A stretch of 36,814 nucleotides of DNA from RGIG4097 sp964637515 (GCA_964637515.1 CAZWUI010000015.1:1-36814), one strand, 5' to 3'; shown: positions 14,884 to 23,493, counted from the stretch's first letter. The notes: generated by a model not told the origin, from the sequence alone. Numbers and translations are program-made.

Positions 14884-15963
14884 TCAAATCAATGCTTCGG
14901 CATACCCCGTTTCACCGACGTAGCGAAGGAGTCCGTTTCCTATCTCTGCGGATAACGCCGTCGCGCGAAGAAGAGATCGTGCCGTAAACGCACTTTTGAG
15001 CCAATATCCCGCATCCGAATATAACCGCCGCCACTTCTTGTCGGCGGAGCCGAAGTCAACCGCCTTGAGCCTGTCGAGCAAGTCGAGCCGATATTCGCTC
15101 AAAATATAGTTAATTCTAAAATAATCTTCACTCTCCAAAAAGTCAAACACTTTTATCAAATTTTCATGACTGCGCCCCGTAAGTTTTGCGATTTCGTCGA
15201 GTTTTTCGGCGTGGTCGGGGGGAATCATACAGTCAATTGACGGAGACGACAAAAATCCGTGATATAGAGTGCATAGCACTCCCGCCGCTATAAACTTGTA
15301 TTCTCCGAGAAGCCTACGGCGCGCCCCTTGTTTTGCGGCGACGTCATATAAAAACTTCGCAACCACCGTTGCGTTGTCATCGAAATCTCTCTCTGCGGAC
15401 AATTCGAGAAGTCGTTTTGCAAGTGTGATTTCATCCGCATTTGTCGGCAAATCTATCTTCTTTGTCGGTGCGGATTTTTTTCCGAGCACCTTTTCGTTGA
15501 AATAGTCCTCAAACCGCCTTAATTCTTCGGACAAAACGATTCCCCACCCCGACGCAACACATTCGTGCGGACATTTTTTCAAGATTTTCCCGTCTAAAAA
15601 CACCTGCTCTATCCCTTTTCCCGTCAATATCGTGTCCGCCGTCGGTGCGGTGAAAAGCAATGCGGACGGCGCTCCTGTTTCGGCGGATTTTCGTTTGCAT
15701 ATCTCTGCGACTCTCCCCGTCCCGACGCCGAGAATACAACGTACGTATTCCGGAATATCGTCTGCGGTCGTCACGAAAACCTTTCTGCCATACGGTCTGA
15801 ATGTTCTTGCGACGTCGTCCGCAATCGACTTCGTCCCTTTCGAACAGACTATGCCGACGCTTCCGTCGGGAAGATAGGACGGAAGAGAGTTTATCGCACC
15901 GTCGCCAACGTAAATTTTTCTGCCTGCAATCGTGCCGTTTTCAACGAATAGAGAATTATCCAT
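14884..15963 (-). CDS. Divergent dehydroquinate-synthase/glycerol-dehydrogenase-fold protein
   Basis: A 359-residue protein that seems to belong to the superfamily of dehydroquinate synthase, iron alcohol dehydrogenase and glycerol-1-phosphate dehydrogenase. The N-terminal half has a Rossmann-like pattern, with IYVGDGAINSLPSYL and an ILGVGTGRVAEICK segment where relatives have a GGG-based nucleotide motif, then FTAPTADTILTGKG. The usual metal-binding histidines of the C-terminal half are not obvious, apart from PPDHAEKLDEIAKLTG. It may be a degenerate or re-purposed member, and both family and function are uncertain. GGAGG precedes the ATG. The HAD phosphatase follows and could act on a related phosphorylated compound; that link is inference. 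Confidence 0.5.
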   Translation of the reverse strand: MDNSLFVENGTIAGRKIYVGDGAINSLPSYLPDGSVGIVCSKGTKSIADDVARTFRPYGRKVFVTTADDIPEYVRCILGVGTGRVAEICKRKSAETGAPSALLFTAPTADTILTGKGIEQVFLDGKILKKCPHECVASGWGIVLSEELRRFEDYFNEKVLGKKSAPTKKIDLPTNADEITLAKRLLELSAERDFDDNATVVAKFLYDVAAKQGARRRLLGEYKFIAAGVLCTLYHGFLSSPSIDCMIPPDHAEKLDEIAKLTGRSHENLIKVFDFLESEDYFRINYILSEYRLDLLDRLKAVDFGSADKKWRRLYSDAGYWLKSAFTARSLLRATALSAEIGNGLLRYVGETGYAEALI

Positions 15964-16013
15964 AAAAACCTCCGCTATGATGATAACGGATTTTTCGTGG
16001 GTGATTTTGCCCG

Positions 16014-16043
16014 AATTTATTTTTTGGACACGAATGTTGTCAA
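16014..16043 (-). promoter_or_regulatory. Possible promoter of the DHQS-like/HAD unit
   Basis: On the minus strand TTGACA (16043-16038), an 18-bp spacer and TAAATT (16019-16014). The -35 is perfect and the -10 modest. It abuts the sigH terminator. Confidence 0.4.
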
Positions 16044-16066
16044 TAAAAAAAGAGCGATACGCTCTT
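16044..16066 (-). terminator. Intrinsic terminator of mrnC-rlmB-sigH
   Basis: Seven-bp stem AAGAGCG / CGCTCTT with a 3-nt loop, followed on the minus strand by seven T residues. It overlaps the sigH stop codon. Confidence 0.85.
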
Positions 16067-16637
16067 ATTTCAATAAGTTTTTGAAAAACTCTTCGTTGCG
16101 TTTGATTTTTTTGCGTGCGGAATAGAGAAGATTGTCCACCTTTTTTCTTTCCACTCCGAGTGCGCTTGCGATTTCTTCATAGGAGTAGCCGTTTCCGAAA
16201 AAGACTATCGCCTTATATTCGTTTTCGTTGAGAATTGCTTTTGCTTCCGAAAAAAATTTTTTCACGATTTCTTCGCTCTCAAAATCGGATATTGCCTTGC
16301 CGCCGTCCGCAAGAGTTATCGCTCCGTCGTCAATAGGGACGAATGCGTCCACGGTTTTGCGCCTTTTGGTGCATATGGTGTTGAAAAGATTTCTTGCGCA
16401 GGTCTTGACGTAGGCGAAAAAGTCCAATCTTTCTTCGTTGTAATTTTGGACGATGACGGGAAGTTTGACGAGAAGTCTTTGGACTGCGTCGTCCTCGTCT
16501 ATACCTAGCACGCTAAAGGTCTTTTTGTAGGAAAAAACCACACCCGAAATTTGCGACTTGACCACTTCGACCAATTCGTTTTCGGCTTGTTTATCCCCCG
16601 CTTTAACGCGTGCTACCAATTTCAATTCTTCGTTCAA
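16065..16637 (-). CDS. sigH: Sigma-70 family factor, SigH-like
   Basis: A sigma factor of about 190 residues, with region 2 (from ARVKAGDKQAENELV through NYNEERLDFFAYVKTCARNLFNTI) and region 4 (LNENEYKAIVFFGNGYSYEEIASALGVERKKV, a helix-turn-helix). Alignment by eye to Bacillus SigH (DREDIVQ and GRSYQEIS segments) and the gene order mrnC-rlmB-sigH support SigH, which drives early sporulation genes. Two starts are possible. The TTG at 16637 overlaps the rlmB stop by four bases (TTGA) and has AAGG upstream, so I prefer it. The ATG at 16676 would add 13 residues but has no ribosome site. yacP, which separates rlmB and sigH in Bacillus, is absent. Confidence 0.8.
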   Translation of the reverse strand: MNEELKLVARVKAGDKQAENELVEVVKSQISGVVFSYKKTFSVLGIDEDDAVQRLLVKLPVIVQNYNEERLDFFAYVKTCARNLFNTICTKRRKTVDAFVPIDDGAITLADGGKAISDFESEEIVKKFFSEAKAILNENEYKAIVFFGNGYSYEEIASALGVERKKVDNLLYSARKKIKRNEEFFKNLLK

Positions 16638-17356
16638 TGTCTTTGCCTTGCCGTTTCGTAGAGTATAATTCCGCATGCGACCGATGCGTTCAAACTGTTG
16701 ATTTTTCCGTATTCGGGAATGGTGATGACGTCGTCGCAAAGCTCCTTTGTAAGACGCTTTATGCCTTCCCCTTCGCTGCCGATGACGATAGCGGTATCAC
16801 CTTTCAAATCCGCACATTTTGGAGCTTTACCGTCGAAATCCGTCGCATAAACCCACACATTCTGCTCTTTGAGCGTTCTTATCGCATCGTTAATGTTTGT
16901 GACTTTTGCGATGAGCATATGCTCTGTCGCACCGCTTGCGACCTTGACGACCGTGTCGTTCACACCCACACTTCTATGTTTCGGAATGACGACTCCGTGC
17001 GCACCGAAACACTCCGCACTTCTGACGATTGCACCGAGGTTGTGGGGGTCTGTTATGCCGTCGAGCAGGACGACGAGCAAGTCTTCTCCTCTGTCCTTTG
17101 CAAGTGCGATTATATCTTCGAGCGTTGCGTATTCAAACTCCGTAATCTGCGCAAGCACGCCTTGATGATTTCCGCCATCCGCGAGTTTGTCCATGGTGTA
17201 GCGGTCGACGTAACTGATGACTGTGCGTTTCTCTTTCGCAAGTTTGTAGATGGGGGAAAGAGTGGGGTCTATCGCCCCTTTGGGAAGGTATAATTTTTCA
17301 ATCGTTTTACCCGCGCGATACGCTTCTTTGACGGGATTTCTGCCGTAGATAATCAT
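16634..17356 (-). CDS. rlmB: 23S rRNA 2'-O-methyltransferase RlmB (SpoU/TrmH family)
   Basis: A 240-residue SPOUT methyltransferase. A short N-terminal substrate-binding domain (IYGRNPVKEAYRAG) precedes the knotted catalytic domain with motif 1 (HNLGAIVRSAECFGAHGVV), motif 2 (VIGSEGEGIKRL) and motif 3 (INSLNASVACGIILYE). RlmB methylates the ribose of a guanosine in the peptidyl-transferase region of 23S rRNA using S-adenosylmethionine. The start overlaps the mrnC stop by four bases (ATGA), and the stop overlaps the probable sigH start by four, so the three genes are translationally coupled. Confidence 0.9.
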   Translation of the reverse strand: MIIYGRNPVKEAYRAGKTIEKLYLPKGAIDPTLSPIYKLAKEKRTVISYVDRYTMDKLADGGNHQGVLAQITEFEYATLEDIIALAKDRGEDLLVVLLDGITDPHNLGAIVRSAECFGAHGVVIPKHRSVGVNDTVVKVASGATEHMLIAKVTNINDAIRTLKEQNVWVYATDFDGKAPKCADLKGDTAIVIGSEGEGIKRLTKELCDDVITIPEYGKINSLNASVACGIILYETARQRH

Positions 17357-17769
17357 TCGTGTTCCTCGAAAGAAATATTGAGAAGTTGTTCAAGCCTGTC
17401 TGCATTGCCGACGAGATAGAGATAACCGAGCACCGCTTCAAAACCGCTTGCGCGCCTATATTCGCTCATTTCCGCATGTTTTGCCGAAGTCTGTATGCGA
17501 CAGTTGCGCGCGCGACGGAATACGTCCGCTTCGACCTCGTCGAAAGTGTCAAGAAGTTTCTCCGCAACGGACGCTTGCGACACCGCTTTCACCACTTTGG
17601 TGACTTCCTTGTGAAGCACTCCCGTCTTTGAGCTGGAGCCTAAAGTCACTCTCGTGCGTGCGTAAAGCGACTGCACCGCATCCCCTATGAACGCCAACGA
17701 CATAGGATGCAGTTTCAACGCCTCTTCGGCGGTTATTGGTTGGTTCAATGCAAACAACGCTTTATCCAT
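17353..17769 (-). CDS. mrnC: Mini-ribonuclease III
   Basis: A 138-residue RNase III-type domain without a double-stranded-RNA-binding domain, as expected for Mini-III, which matures 23S rRNA. The catalytic signature LAFIGDAVQSLYAR carries D30, and GFEAVLGYLYL carries the second acidic residue E111. Gene order with rlmB and a SigH-like factor matches Bacillus. No Shine-Dalgarno sequence precedes the ATG; the predicted -10 hexamer ends seven bases before it, so the mRNA may be leaderless. Confidence 0.92.
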   Translation of the reverse strand: MDKALFALNQPITAEEALKLHPMSLAFIGDAVQSLYARTRVTLGSSSKTGVLHKEVTKVVKAVSQASVAEKLLDTFDEVEADVFRRARNCRIQTSAKHAEMSEYRRASGFEAVLGYLYLVGNADRLEQLLNISFEEHE

Positions 17770-17775
17770 ACCGAT

Positions 17776-17804
17776 AGTTTAACACATTCTTCGGCTATTG
17801 ACAA
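17776..17804 (-). promoter_or_regulatory. Predicted promoter of mrnC-rlmB-sigH
   Basis: On the minus strand TTGTCA (17804-17799), a 17-bp spacer and TAAACT (17781-17776). Only six bases separate the -10 from the mrnC ATG. Its -35 overlaps the -35 of the divergent lipoprotein promoter by five bases. Confidence 0.5.
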
Positions 17805-17826
17805 CAAAGGTTTGATAAGTTAATAT
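17798..17826 (+). promoter_or_regulatory. Predicted promoter of the transglutaminase-like lipoprotein gene
   Basis: TTGACA (17798-17803), a 17-bp spacer and TAATAT (17821-17826), with a start expected near 17833 and AAGGAG at 17840-17845. It shares its -35 bases with the mrnC promoter on the other strand. Confidence 0.75.
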
Positions 17827-17852
17827 TTTATATAAGTATAAGGAGATTAAAA

Positions 17853-20216
17853 ATGAAGACTACTTTTCGCAAAAGTTTGAATATATCCTTGCTGATTATG
17901 CTGATTGCGCTGGCACTCTGCACCCTTTGCGCATGCAACTTCCTCGACGGAATTTTGAATCTCGGCGGGGACGGTGAGAGCGAAGGCAAAGTCGAAACCG
18001 TAACTATCGACTACGAAGGACTCGACGAAGAAGACGGCAATTTGTTTGCGTTGCCCGGACGGGAATTTAAGTTGACGTCCACTCTCAACGAAGACGCTCC
18101 CGCTCGACCGAAATATAAGTGGTACGTATCCGTTGACGGCGCAACAAAAAAATCCATAACCGGCGGGACTGAAGCCACCCTTTCGGTGACCTACCCCGAA
18201 TACGATGAAAAAGTCAGGACGTACACTCTCGAAGCGGACGGAGTGAAAAGCACAAATTCGATAACCGTCAGAATGCGCTACTCCGTCGGTATCGACGACG
18301 CAAAAATCACGACTACCCCCGCATCCGTCGGCGGTGTCGTGCAACAAAAACTCGGTGAAGTGCAAACGGTGACTTTGGTTGCGGGTTGGAATGATTCCGC
18401 CCTTCCCCCCGAAACAACCGTTTCGATTGCTTGGTTTGTCGGGGATAGCGAAACCCCTGCATCCACCGAAAAAACTTTCACCTATACCCCCGAAGACGTC
18501 GAGGGCGATACCGTCATTTCTCTCGCACTCTCGGACGGCGATAACGTCGCAACCGCAGAAGTCACGATTTCCGTCGTCGCCCACTACGACGCAGTGGACA
18601 AAGTTTCCCTCTCTCTCACGTCGGGCGCAACCGCTTTCGGCGAATTGGTGCAATACCGTCAAATCGGCGACGCAAGAAACGAAGTCACGATTTCCGCAAA
18701 CGTAGCACCCTCAACCGCCAATATGACGAAACCCATCGAATGGACGGTTGAAGATAAACTCGGCACTCGCACACTCGACACCACCGCAAGCACGATGACT
18801 TTCACCCCCGCTTACGGCGAAACTTACGTCACCGCAAAAGTGGATAACGTGGTCAGTCGTCACTTGACAATCATTGCGATGACTCAATACGACTACGACA
18901 AACACGCGGATGCAATCGAATATACTTACGTGTGGGAAAAGGGCGTTTATAACTCCTACATTCTCAACGAATACGATATGGGCGTTTTCATCGCATACGT
19001 GGAATCACAACGCATAGTCGGAAAGGACGACGGATCCTTCTTGTGCATGCCGTCGTCGTCTTTCGACATCATCACGACCACTTCTTCGGGCAACACGCTC
19101 AACGCAAACTTCGACCTTATCGACGTGGCGGGACGATTCAGTCTCGGCGCAACGTCCAACTCGTCGGACAACAAATACTGGGTGTATTTCACCGAATCCA
19201 CCGTGTTCAATCACCCGACGGAAGACTATTCCCCCGCAGAAAGTGTGGAACAACAAACAAACGTTTTGTTGAACTACTCCGAAATCCCCGTGAGCGACAG
19301 ACGGACGTCTATCCCTGCGGATAGTTTCGAGGTCTACCCCGAAAGCATCACAAATAGCGATATGCTCTTCAGAGTTTTGAGTTGGGGTTACAAACCCACG
19401 TTTGAAAGCGACGAAAACGGCTCGAAACTTCAAACCATATACAACAACGCAAAGAGCGTTTTGCTCAAATATATCTCTGACGATATGACCGACCTTGAAA
19501 AAGTCACCGCCATTTACGAATGGATTGCACAGACAGTCGATTACGACTACGCACTCGTGGCATCCGGGCTCGACGATGCAGTCCAACTCGGCTACAACGC
19601 ATTCTCTCTCGAAGGCGTTTTCCTTGACGAAGACGGGGACGGATACGGACAGGCGGTCTGCGATGGTCGTGCGAAAGCGTTTGTGCTTCTTGCGGGTATG
19701 GAAGGAATAACCGCTATCCGCGTGCGCGGTAATGCGACCGTCGGCGGTACTAGCGAAGGTCACGCTTGGAATAAAGTCCTCATCGACGTGAACGATAGCG
19801 GAACGAAAGAATGGTATATGCTCGACACCACTTGGTCGGATAGGAGCGGAGCATCGCCGAGAGTCGAATCTCTCAACCACCAATACTTCCTTGTCACAGA
19901 CAAGTATGTCCAGTCGTCGCACGTGGCAGACGCAAACTGCTACAACCCCACCGCCGACACCGGTTACGACTACTACAAGCATACGACCATGGGAGAGGGC
20001 GACGAGCAATTCTCCCTCTATATCTCGAATGCGACCGAACTCAAAAAGGCTCTCGATTACAGCAAAAAGTACGGCGTTTACGTCGAACTCGAATTTGACC
20101 AAAAATATATCCGCACAGAAAGTGCAATGAAAGCGGAAATCAATCGTTTCAAATTCTCGTCGACTTCCTACCGCAGACTCGAAGAAGGAGTGACCTATCT
20201 CATTTGCGTGTCTTAA
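17853..20216 (+). CDS. Surface lipoprotein with Ig-like repeats and a transglutaminase-like domain
   Basis: A 787-residue exported protein. The N terminus has a lysine/arginine start, a hydrophobic stretch and a lipobox LCAC with C28 as the probable lipidated cysteine. Several beta-rich, Ig-like segments follow (about 45-345). A transglutaminase-like domain lies at about 540-680, with the triad C603 (AVCDGRAKAF), H637 (GHAWNKV) and D658 (LDTTW). Bacterial proteins of this kind often act as cell-surface cysteine peptidases or crosslinking enzymes; the reaction here is unknown. The ribosome site AAGGAG is good. The gene ends tail-to-tail with the helical-protein gene, the two sharing TTAA in their stop codons, and has no terminator of its own. 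Confidence 0.85.
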   Translation: MKTTFRKSLNISLLIMLIALALCTLCACNFLDGILNLGGDGESEGKVETVTIDYEGLDEEDGNLFALPGREFKLTSTLNEDAPARPKYKWYVSVDGATKKSITGGTEATLSVTYPEYDEKVRTYTLEADGVKSTNSITVRMRYSVGIDDAKITTTPASVGGVVQQKLGEVQTVTLVAGWNDSALPPETTVSIAWFVGDSETPASTEKTFTYTPEDVEGDTVISLALSDGDNVATAEVTISVVAHYDAVDKVSLSLTSGATAFGELVQYRQIGDARNEVTISANVAPSTANMTKPIEWTVEDKLGTRTLDTTASTMTFTPAYGETYVTAKVDNVVSRHLTIIAMTQYDYDKHADAIEYTYVWEKGVYNSYILNEYDMGVFIAYVESQRIVGKDDGSFLCMPSSSFDIITTTSSGNTLNANFDLIDVAGRFSLGATSNSSDNKYWVYFTESTVFNHPTEDYSPAESVEQQTNVLLNYSEIPVSDRRTSIPADSFEVYPESITNSDMLFRVLSWGYKPTFESDENGSKLQTIYNNAKSVLLKYISDDMTDLEKVTAIYEWIAQTVDYDYALVASGLDDAVQLGYNAFSLEGVFLDEDGDGYGQAVCDGRAKAFVLLAGMEGITAIRVRGNATVGGTSEGHAWNKVLIDVNDSGTKEWYMLDTTWSDRSGASPRVESLNHQYFLVTDKYVQSSHVADANCYNPTADTGYDYYKHTTMGEGDEQFSLYISNATELKKALDYSKKYGVYVELEFDQKYIRTESAMKAEINRFKFSSTSYRRLEEGVTYLICVS

Positions 20217-20629
20217 AGATACTCTCGCAAGGCTTTCACGCTCTTGTCGTAGAATTTCAAAATATCACTTGCAAGGGGCGGCATTTCGGTGCCGTCCTTT
20301 TTCAATTCGTTGACACACTTCTGCACGCTATCAACTCCCATACGATACCCTTCGGTCAACATTTCTGCGATATGAGACGAGTCGTTGTGGAGCATAGCGT
20401 TGACGTTGACTCCCGCTTTCAACATAGTCTTTTGAATGACGTTTGACTTTGCTTGTTCTCTCTCTTCGCAGGACAAAGAAAGGTTTGCCTCGTCGTGAAA
20501 TTCTCTCAACTTTTTCTGCTGGTCAAGCACGAGTTTATTAAGCCTTTCGTCTTCGATATAAGGGCAAAGATTGTCAATGGACTGAATGCCCATTTCGGTG
20601 TTGCGCACGATTTCTCGCATGATTTTCAT
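20213..20629 (-). CDS. Conserved helical-bundle protein of unknown function
   Basis: A 138-residue, almost wholly helical protein with no signal peptide. The central part (SSHIAEMLTEGYRMGVDSVQKCVNEL) resembles a group of uncharacterised Firmicute proteins that share an SxIAEMxxxGxxMG pattern; I know no function for them. The ATG has AGGAGG five bases upstream. It follows spoIIR by 40 bp on the same strand, so it may be expressed in the forespore. Its stop codon overlaps that of the lipoprotein gene on the other strand. Confidence 0.65.
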   Translation of the reverse strand: MKIMREIVRNTEMGIQSIDNLCPYIEDERLNKLVLDQQKKLREFHDEANLSLSCEEREQAKSNVIQKTMLKAGVNVNAMLHNDSSHIAEMLTEGYRMGVDSVQKCVNELKKDGTEMPPLASDILKFYDKSVKALREYL

Positions 20630-20669
20630 ATTGCCTCCTACGGAGAAAAACTTCCCCGATTTTTTGATT

Positions 20670-21200
20670 TTAGCCGAATATTTGGTCGAGCCTTTCTTTC
20701 ACCCACGACTTGTATTCTATCCCCTCTCCGTCGTCGTCGGGGAGAAAACAAAGGGGCGGAAAAGCAACGCACCACCAGTTGTCTCCGACGCCTTCTCCGA
20801 GATAAATCATAAGTGCGTCATAGTAGCCTTCGGGGAAAACGTAGTCCCCGTATTTGCGCTCCGGAAAATAATCGTTTTTGACAGAAACGGTTGTTTTGTA
20901 GTCTAAACCGTTATCGTAAAGTGTCTCATTCGCAATTATCGTGATTTCATCCTTGACTTCGTTCAGACGAAGCAGGGCGTCTTTTTTCGTCTCGCACCCG
21001 TCAAGCGTATAGGTCAAATACTCCGTCACTTCGTCTCGCACTTTGAGTTTCACGGACTGATCGATTTCGCTATTAGAGTTGGCACGTATATGTATGCGCA
21101 CGACGTCGTCGGATAGGTCGCGCGGTATATCGCACGCGGTGAGTAGCACTGCGAACGACAAGAGTAGAAATATTGCTCCGATGATATAATTCTTTTTCAT
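20670..21200 (-). CDS. spoIIR: Stage II sporulation protein R
   Basis: A 176-residue protein matching SpoIIR. It has an N-terminal export segment ending in LLTAC, so it may be lipidated at C23. The conserved body follows: VVRIHIRANSNSEIDQSVKLKVRDEV and the family hallmark GEGVGDNWWCVAFPPLCF. In Bacillus, SpoIIR is made in the forespore and is needed for SpoIIGA to process pro-sigma-E in the mother cell. The ATG at 21200 has GAGG five bases upstream; the upstream in-frame start is less suitable. The gene is divergent from sleB, with an 86-bp gap. Confidence 0.92.
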   Translation of the reverse strand: MKKNYIIGAIFLLLSFAVLLTACDIPRDLSDDVVRIHIRANSNSEIDQSVKLKVRDEVTEYLTYTLDGCETKKDALLRLNEVKDEITIIANETLYDNGLDYKTTVSVKNDYFPERKYGDYVFPEGYYDALMIYLGEGVGDNWWCVAFPPLCFLPDDDGEGIEYKSWVKERLDQIFG

Positions 21201-21286
21201 AATTGCCTCGCTCCTATTATTGCCACCCAAAGAATTTTTAATCGCATAAAAACTTTTTACGGCGACAAAATAACTCCGAGGTGCAT

Positions 21287-21988
21287 ATGAAATCTACAAT
21301 GAAAATCACGGCTTTCGCTTTGCTTCTCATCGTCGTTTTTGCCGTCGTTATGGGCGTGACTCTTTCTTCGTCCTACGACGAAAACGAGGTCGCTTCGGCG
21401 GCAGTCGTCAAGCGCGGGAGTAGCGGCTCAACAGTCAAAACCATTCAAACAAAACTCAAACGTTGGGGATATTACACAGGTCCCGTGGACGGAATTTACG
21501 GCTCGGGGACGGTGTCCGCAGTCAAATATTTCCAACGCAAAAACGGACTCACCGCGGACGGAATAGTAGGCAAAAAAACCGCCGCCGCAATGGGCGTGTC
21601 TCTTGGGAGCGCGTCAAATTCTTCGGGCGGCACAAACACGTCAACGGACTTGAATTTGCTCGCTCGTCTCGTCTACGCAGAGGCAAGGGGTGAGCCGTAT
21701 ACGGGGCAAGTCGCGGTCGCTGCGGTCGTGCTTAATCGTGTGCGCTCGTCCTCTTTCCCCAACACTATTGCGGGTGTCATTTATCAATCGGGCGCATTCG
21801 ATTGCGTGGCGGACGGACAGATCAATCTCACTCCCAACTCCACCGCAAAAAGTGCCGCCCAAGATGCGCTCAACGGTTGGGATCCGTCCTACGGTTGCCT
21901 TTTCTACTACAACCCCAAAACCGCTACGAGCAAATGGATGCTTTCGCGCACCGTGAAACTTTCAATCGGAAACCACTCTTTCTGCTAG
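21287..21988 (+). CDS. sleB: Spore cortex-lytic enzyme SleB
   Basis: A 233-residue exported protein with an N-terminal hydrophobic signal (about 6-27). A peptidoglycan-binding domain (about 40-103, VKRGSSGSTVKTIQTKL...DGIVGKKTAAAMG), a Ser/Gly-rich linker, and a cell-wall hydrolase domain (Hydrolase_2) follow. The hydrolase domain begins LLARLVYAEARGEPYTGQVA, with E132 the expected catalytic glutamate. SleB is a lytic transglycosylase that breaks the cortex during germination. The ATG at 21287 has GAGG five bases upstream, better than a GTG at 21281. Its stop overlaps the ribosome site of ypeB, a typical partnership. Confidence 0.92.
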   Translation: MKSTMKITAFALLLIVVFAVVMGVTLSSSYDENEVASAAVVKRGSSGSTVKTIQTKLKRWGYYTGPVDGIYGSGTVSAVKYFQRKNGLTADGIVGKKTAAAMGVSLGSASNSSGGTNTSTDLNLLARLVYAEARGEPYTGQVAVAAVVLNRVRSSSFPNTIAGVIYQSGAFDCVADGQINLTPNSTAKSAAQDALNGWDPSYGCLFYYNPKTATSKWMLSRTVKLSIGNHSFC

Positions 21989-21996
21989 GAGGAAAT

Positions 21997-23388
21997 ATGA
22001 AACGTCAAACAGTCGAAAACGAACAACAAAAAGAAGAAAAGAAAGACTTGTCCCCCTCCCCTAAACAACGCAAAAATCGGAGAATTGCAAGAGTTACCAC
22101 TCTCGTAACCGTCATTGCGCTTGCGGTGGGTGCGATTGTGGGACTGTCCGTTGCGCTCCATTACAGCAACGAAAAAATTACCACGCAGGCACGCTATCAA
22201 AGAGAAATGGAAAGCGTGCGCTCGCGTGCGTATTATAATCTGCTCGACGGCGCAAACGATATTGATGCAACCATGTCGAAATTCGTCGTTGCAAACTCCC
22301 CCGAAAAACAACAAGCGTTACTCTACGAAATTTGGGGAGCATCCTCCCTTGCGGGCGATAACCTGTCCGCCTTCGACGGAGAAAGCGAAGGGGTGCAAAA
22401 GGCGGCGAAATTCATCAATCAACTCGGAGATTACTCCCTTTGTCTTGCGAAAAAAATCTCGGACGGCAAAACCCTTGATAACGACGAAATCGAAACCATT
22501 TCAAAACTCCGCCCCATGACTTCCCTATTCAAGTCCGCACTTCAAAAGGCAAGCGAAAAGGCGGAAAACGGCAATTTATCTTTTGGTGAAAGCATAGCGA
22601 CAAGTTTCGTGGACGGACTGTCCGTATTTGCTGAGCCAAGCCTTGACTATCCCGAAATGATATACGACGGACCTTTCTCGGATGCTGTGGAAACAAGACG
22701 TGCAAAAGCACTCGAAACTCTCCCTGAAATTGACGAAAAACAGGGTGAAAAAGCGGTTTTATCCACATTCCCCGACTGCGAAAACCTGACTTTCATCGGG
22801 CGTTTTGACGGGAGAATCCCCACTCTAAACTACTCATTCACCATTGACGGAATCCCCGCCTACGTGCAACTCTCCGTGAAAGGCGGAAAAATCGTCAACT
22901 ACACCCTGTCCGCACCGTCTACGGACGACGGACAAACCACCACGGAAAACGGGAAAATCGCTCTCGAATTTTCGTCAAAACTAGGCTACAAGAATATGCA
23001 AATCGTATGGAGCGCAACCGCAGACGGATACACTTTCGTCAACCTTGCGCCCACTGCGGACGGTGTCATTCTCTATCCCGACCTTGTAAAAGTAAAATTG
23101 ACGACGGACGGAAAAGTCGTTGGGTTTGACAGTGCGCACTATCAATACAATCATATCCCACGCACCCTTCCCCGCCCCGCAATAAGCGAAACCGCGGCGC
23201 GCAAAAATCTGCCTACTGCGGTGAGCGAAGGCAAACTTGCACTAATTCCCCAAAACGAAACCGCGGAAACGCTCTGCTACGAATACGAATTGGACGGCGG
23301 ATATTTCGTCTATATCGACGCAATGACCGGAAAAGAAACCGAAATTTTCTACGTCGTTGACGGTGAGCAAGGGGAAATGCTTATGTAG
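21997..23388 (+). CDS. ypeB: Germination protein YpeB
   Basis: A 463-residue membrane-anchored protein. A charged N terminus is followed by one membrane segment (about 35-55), an N-terminal helical domain containing the recognisable YPEMIYDGPFSDAVE segment, and C-terminal PepSY-like repeats. YpeB is needed for SleB to be assembled and kept inactive in the spore. The start at 21997 follows AGGAGG (21987-21992), which overlaps the sleB stop codon; longer readings lie inside sleB and are rejected. It forms an operon with sleB. Confidence 0.92.
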   Translation: MKRQTVENEQQKEEKKDLSPSPKQRKNRRIARVTTLVTVIALAVGAIVGLSVALHYSNEKITTQARYQREMESVRSRAYYNLLDGANDIDATMSKFVVANSPEKQQALLYEIWGASSLAGDNLSAFDGESEGVQKAAKFINQLGDYSLCLAKKISDGKTLDNDEIETISKLRPMTSLFKSALQKASEKAENGNLSFGESIATSFVDGLSVFAEPSLDYPEMIYDGPFSDAVETRRAKALETLPEIDEKQGEKAVLSTFPDCENLTFIGRFDGRIPTLNYSFTIDGIPAYVQLSVKGGKIVNYTLSAPSTDDGQTTTENGKIALEFSSKLGYKNMQIVWSATADGYTFVNLAPTADGVILYPDLVKVKLTTDGKVVGFDSAHYQYNHIPRTLPRPAISETAARKNLPTAVSEGKLALIPQNETAETLCYEYELDGGYFVYIDAMTGKETEIFYVVDGEQGEMLM

Positions 23389-23493
23389 CTTTCGCTGATA
23401 TTTGAAAATGAAAAGTCAAGTCGAAACTCAAATATAATCACAAAACACGGGTTGAAAACTCGTATACAAAATTCGCATAAGGAAAAAGGCAAC

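Noticed and set aside
21215..21243. Possible sigma-F promoter for spoIIR (GATTA, 14 bp, GGCAATAATA on the minus strand)
   Set aside because: The -10 matches the sigma-F pattern well, but the start would fall in the ribosome site about eight bases before the ATG, so I do not call it.
21244..21272. Possible sigma-G promoter for sleB (GCATA, 17 bp, CAAAATA)
   Set aside because: Transcription would begin inside the sleB ribosome site, and the -10 has a mismatch.
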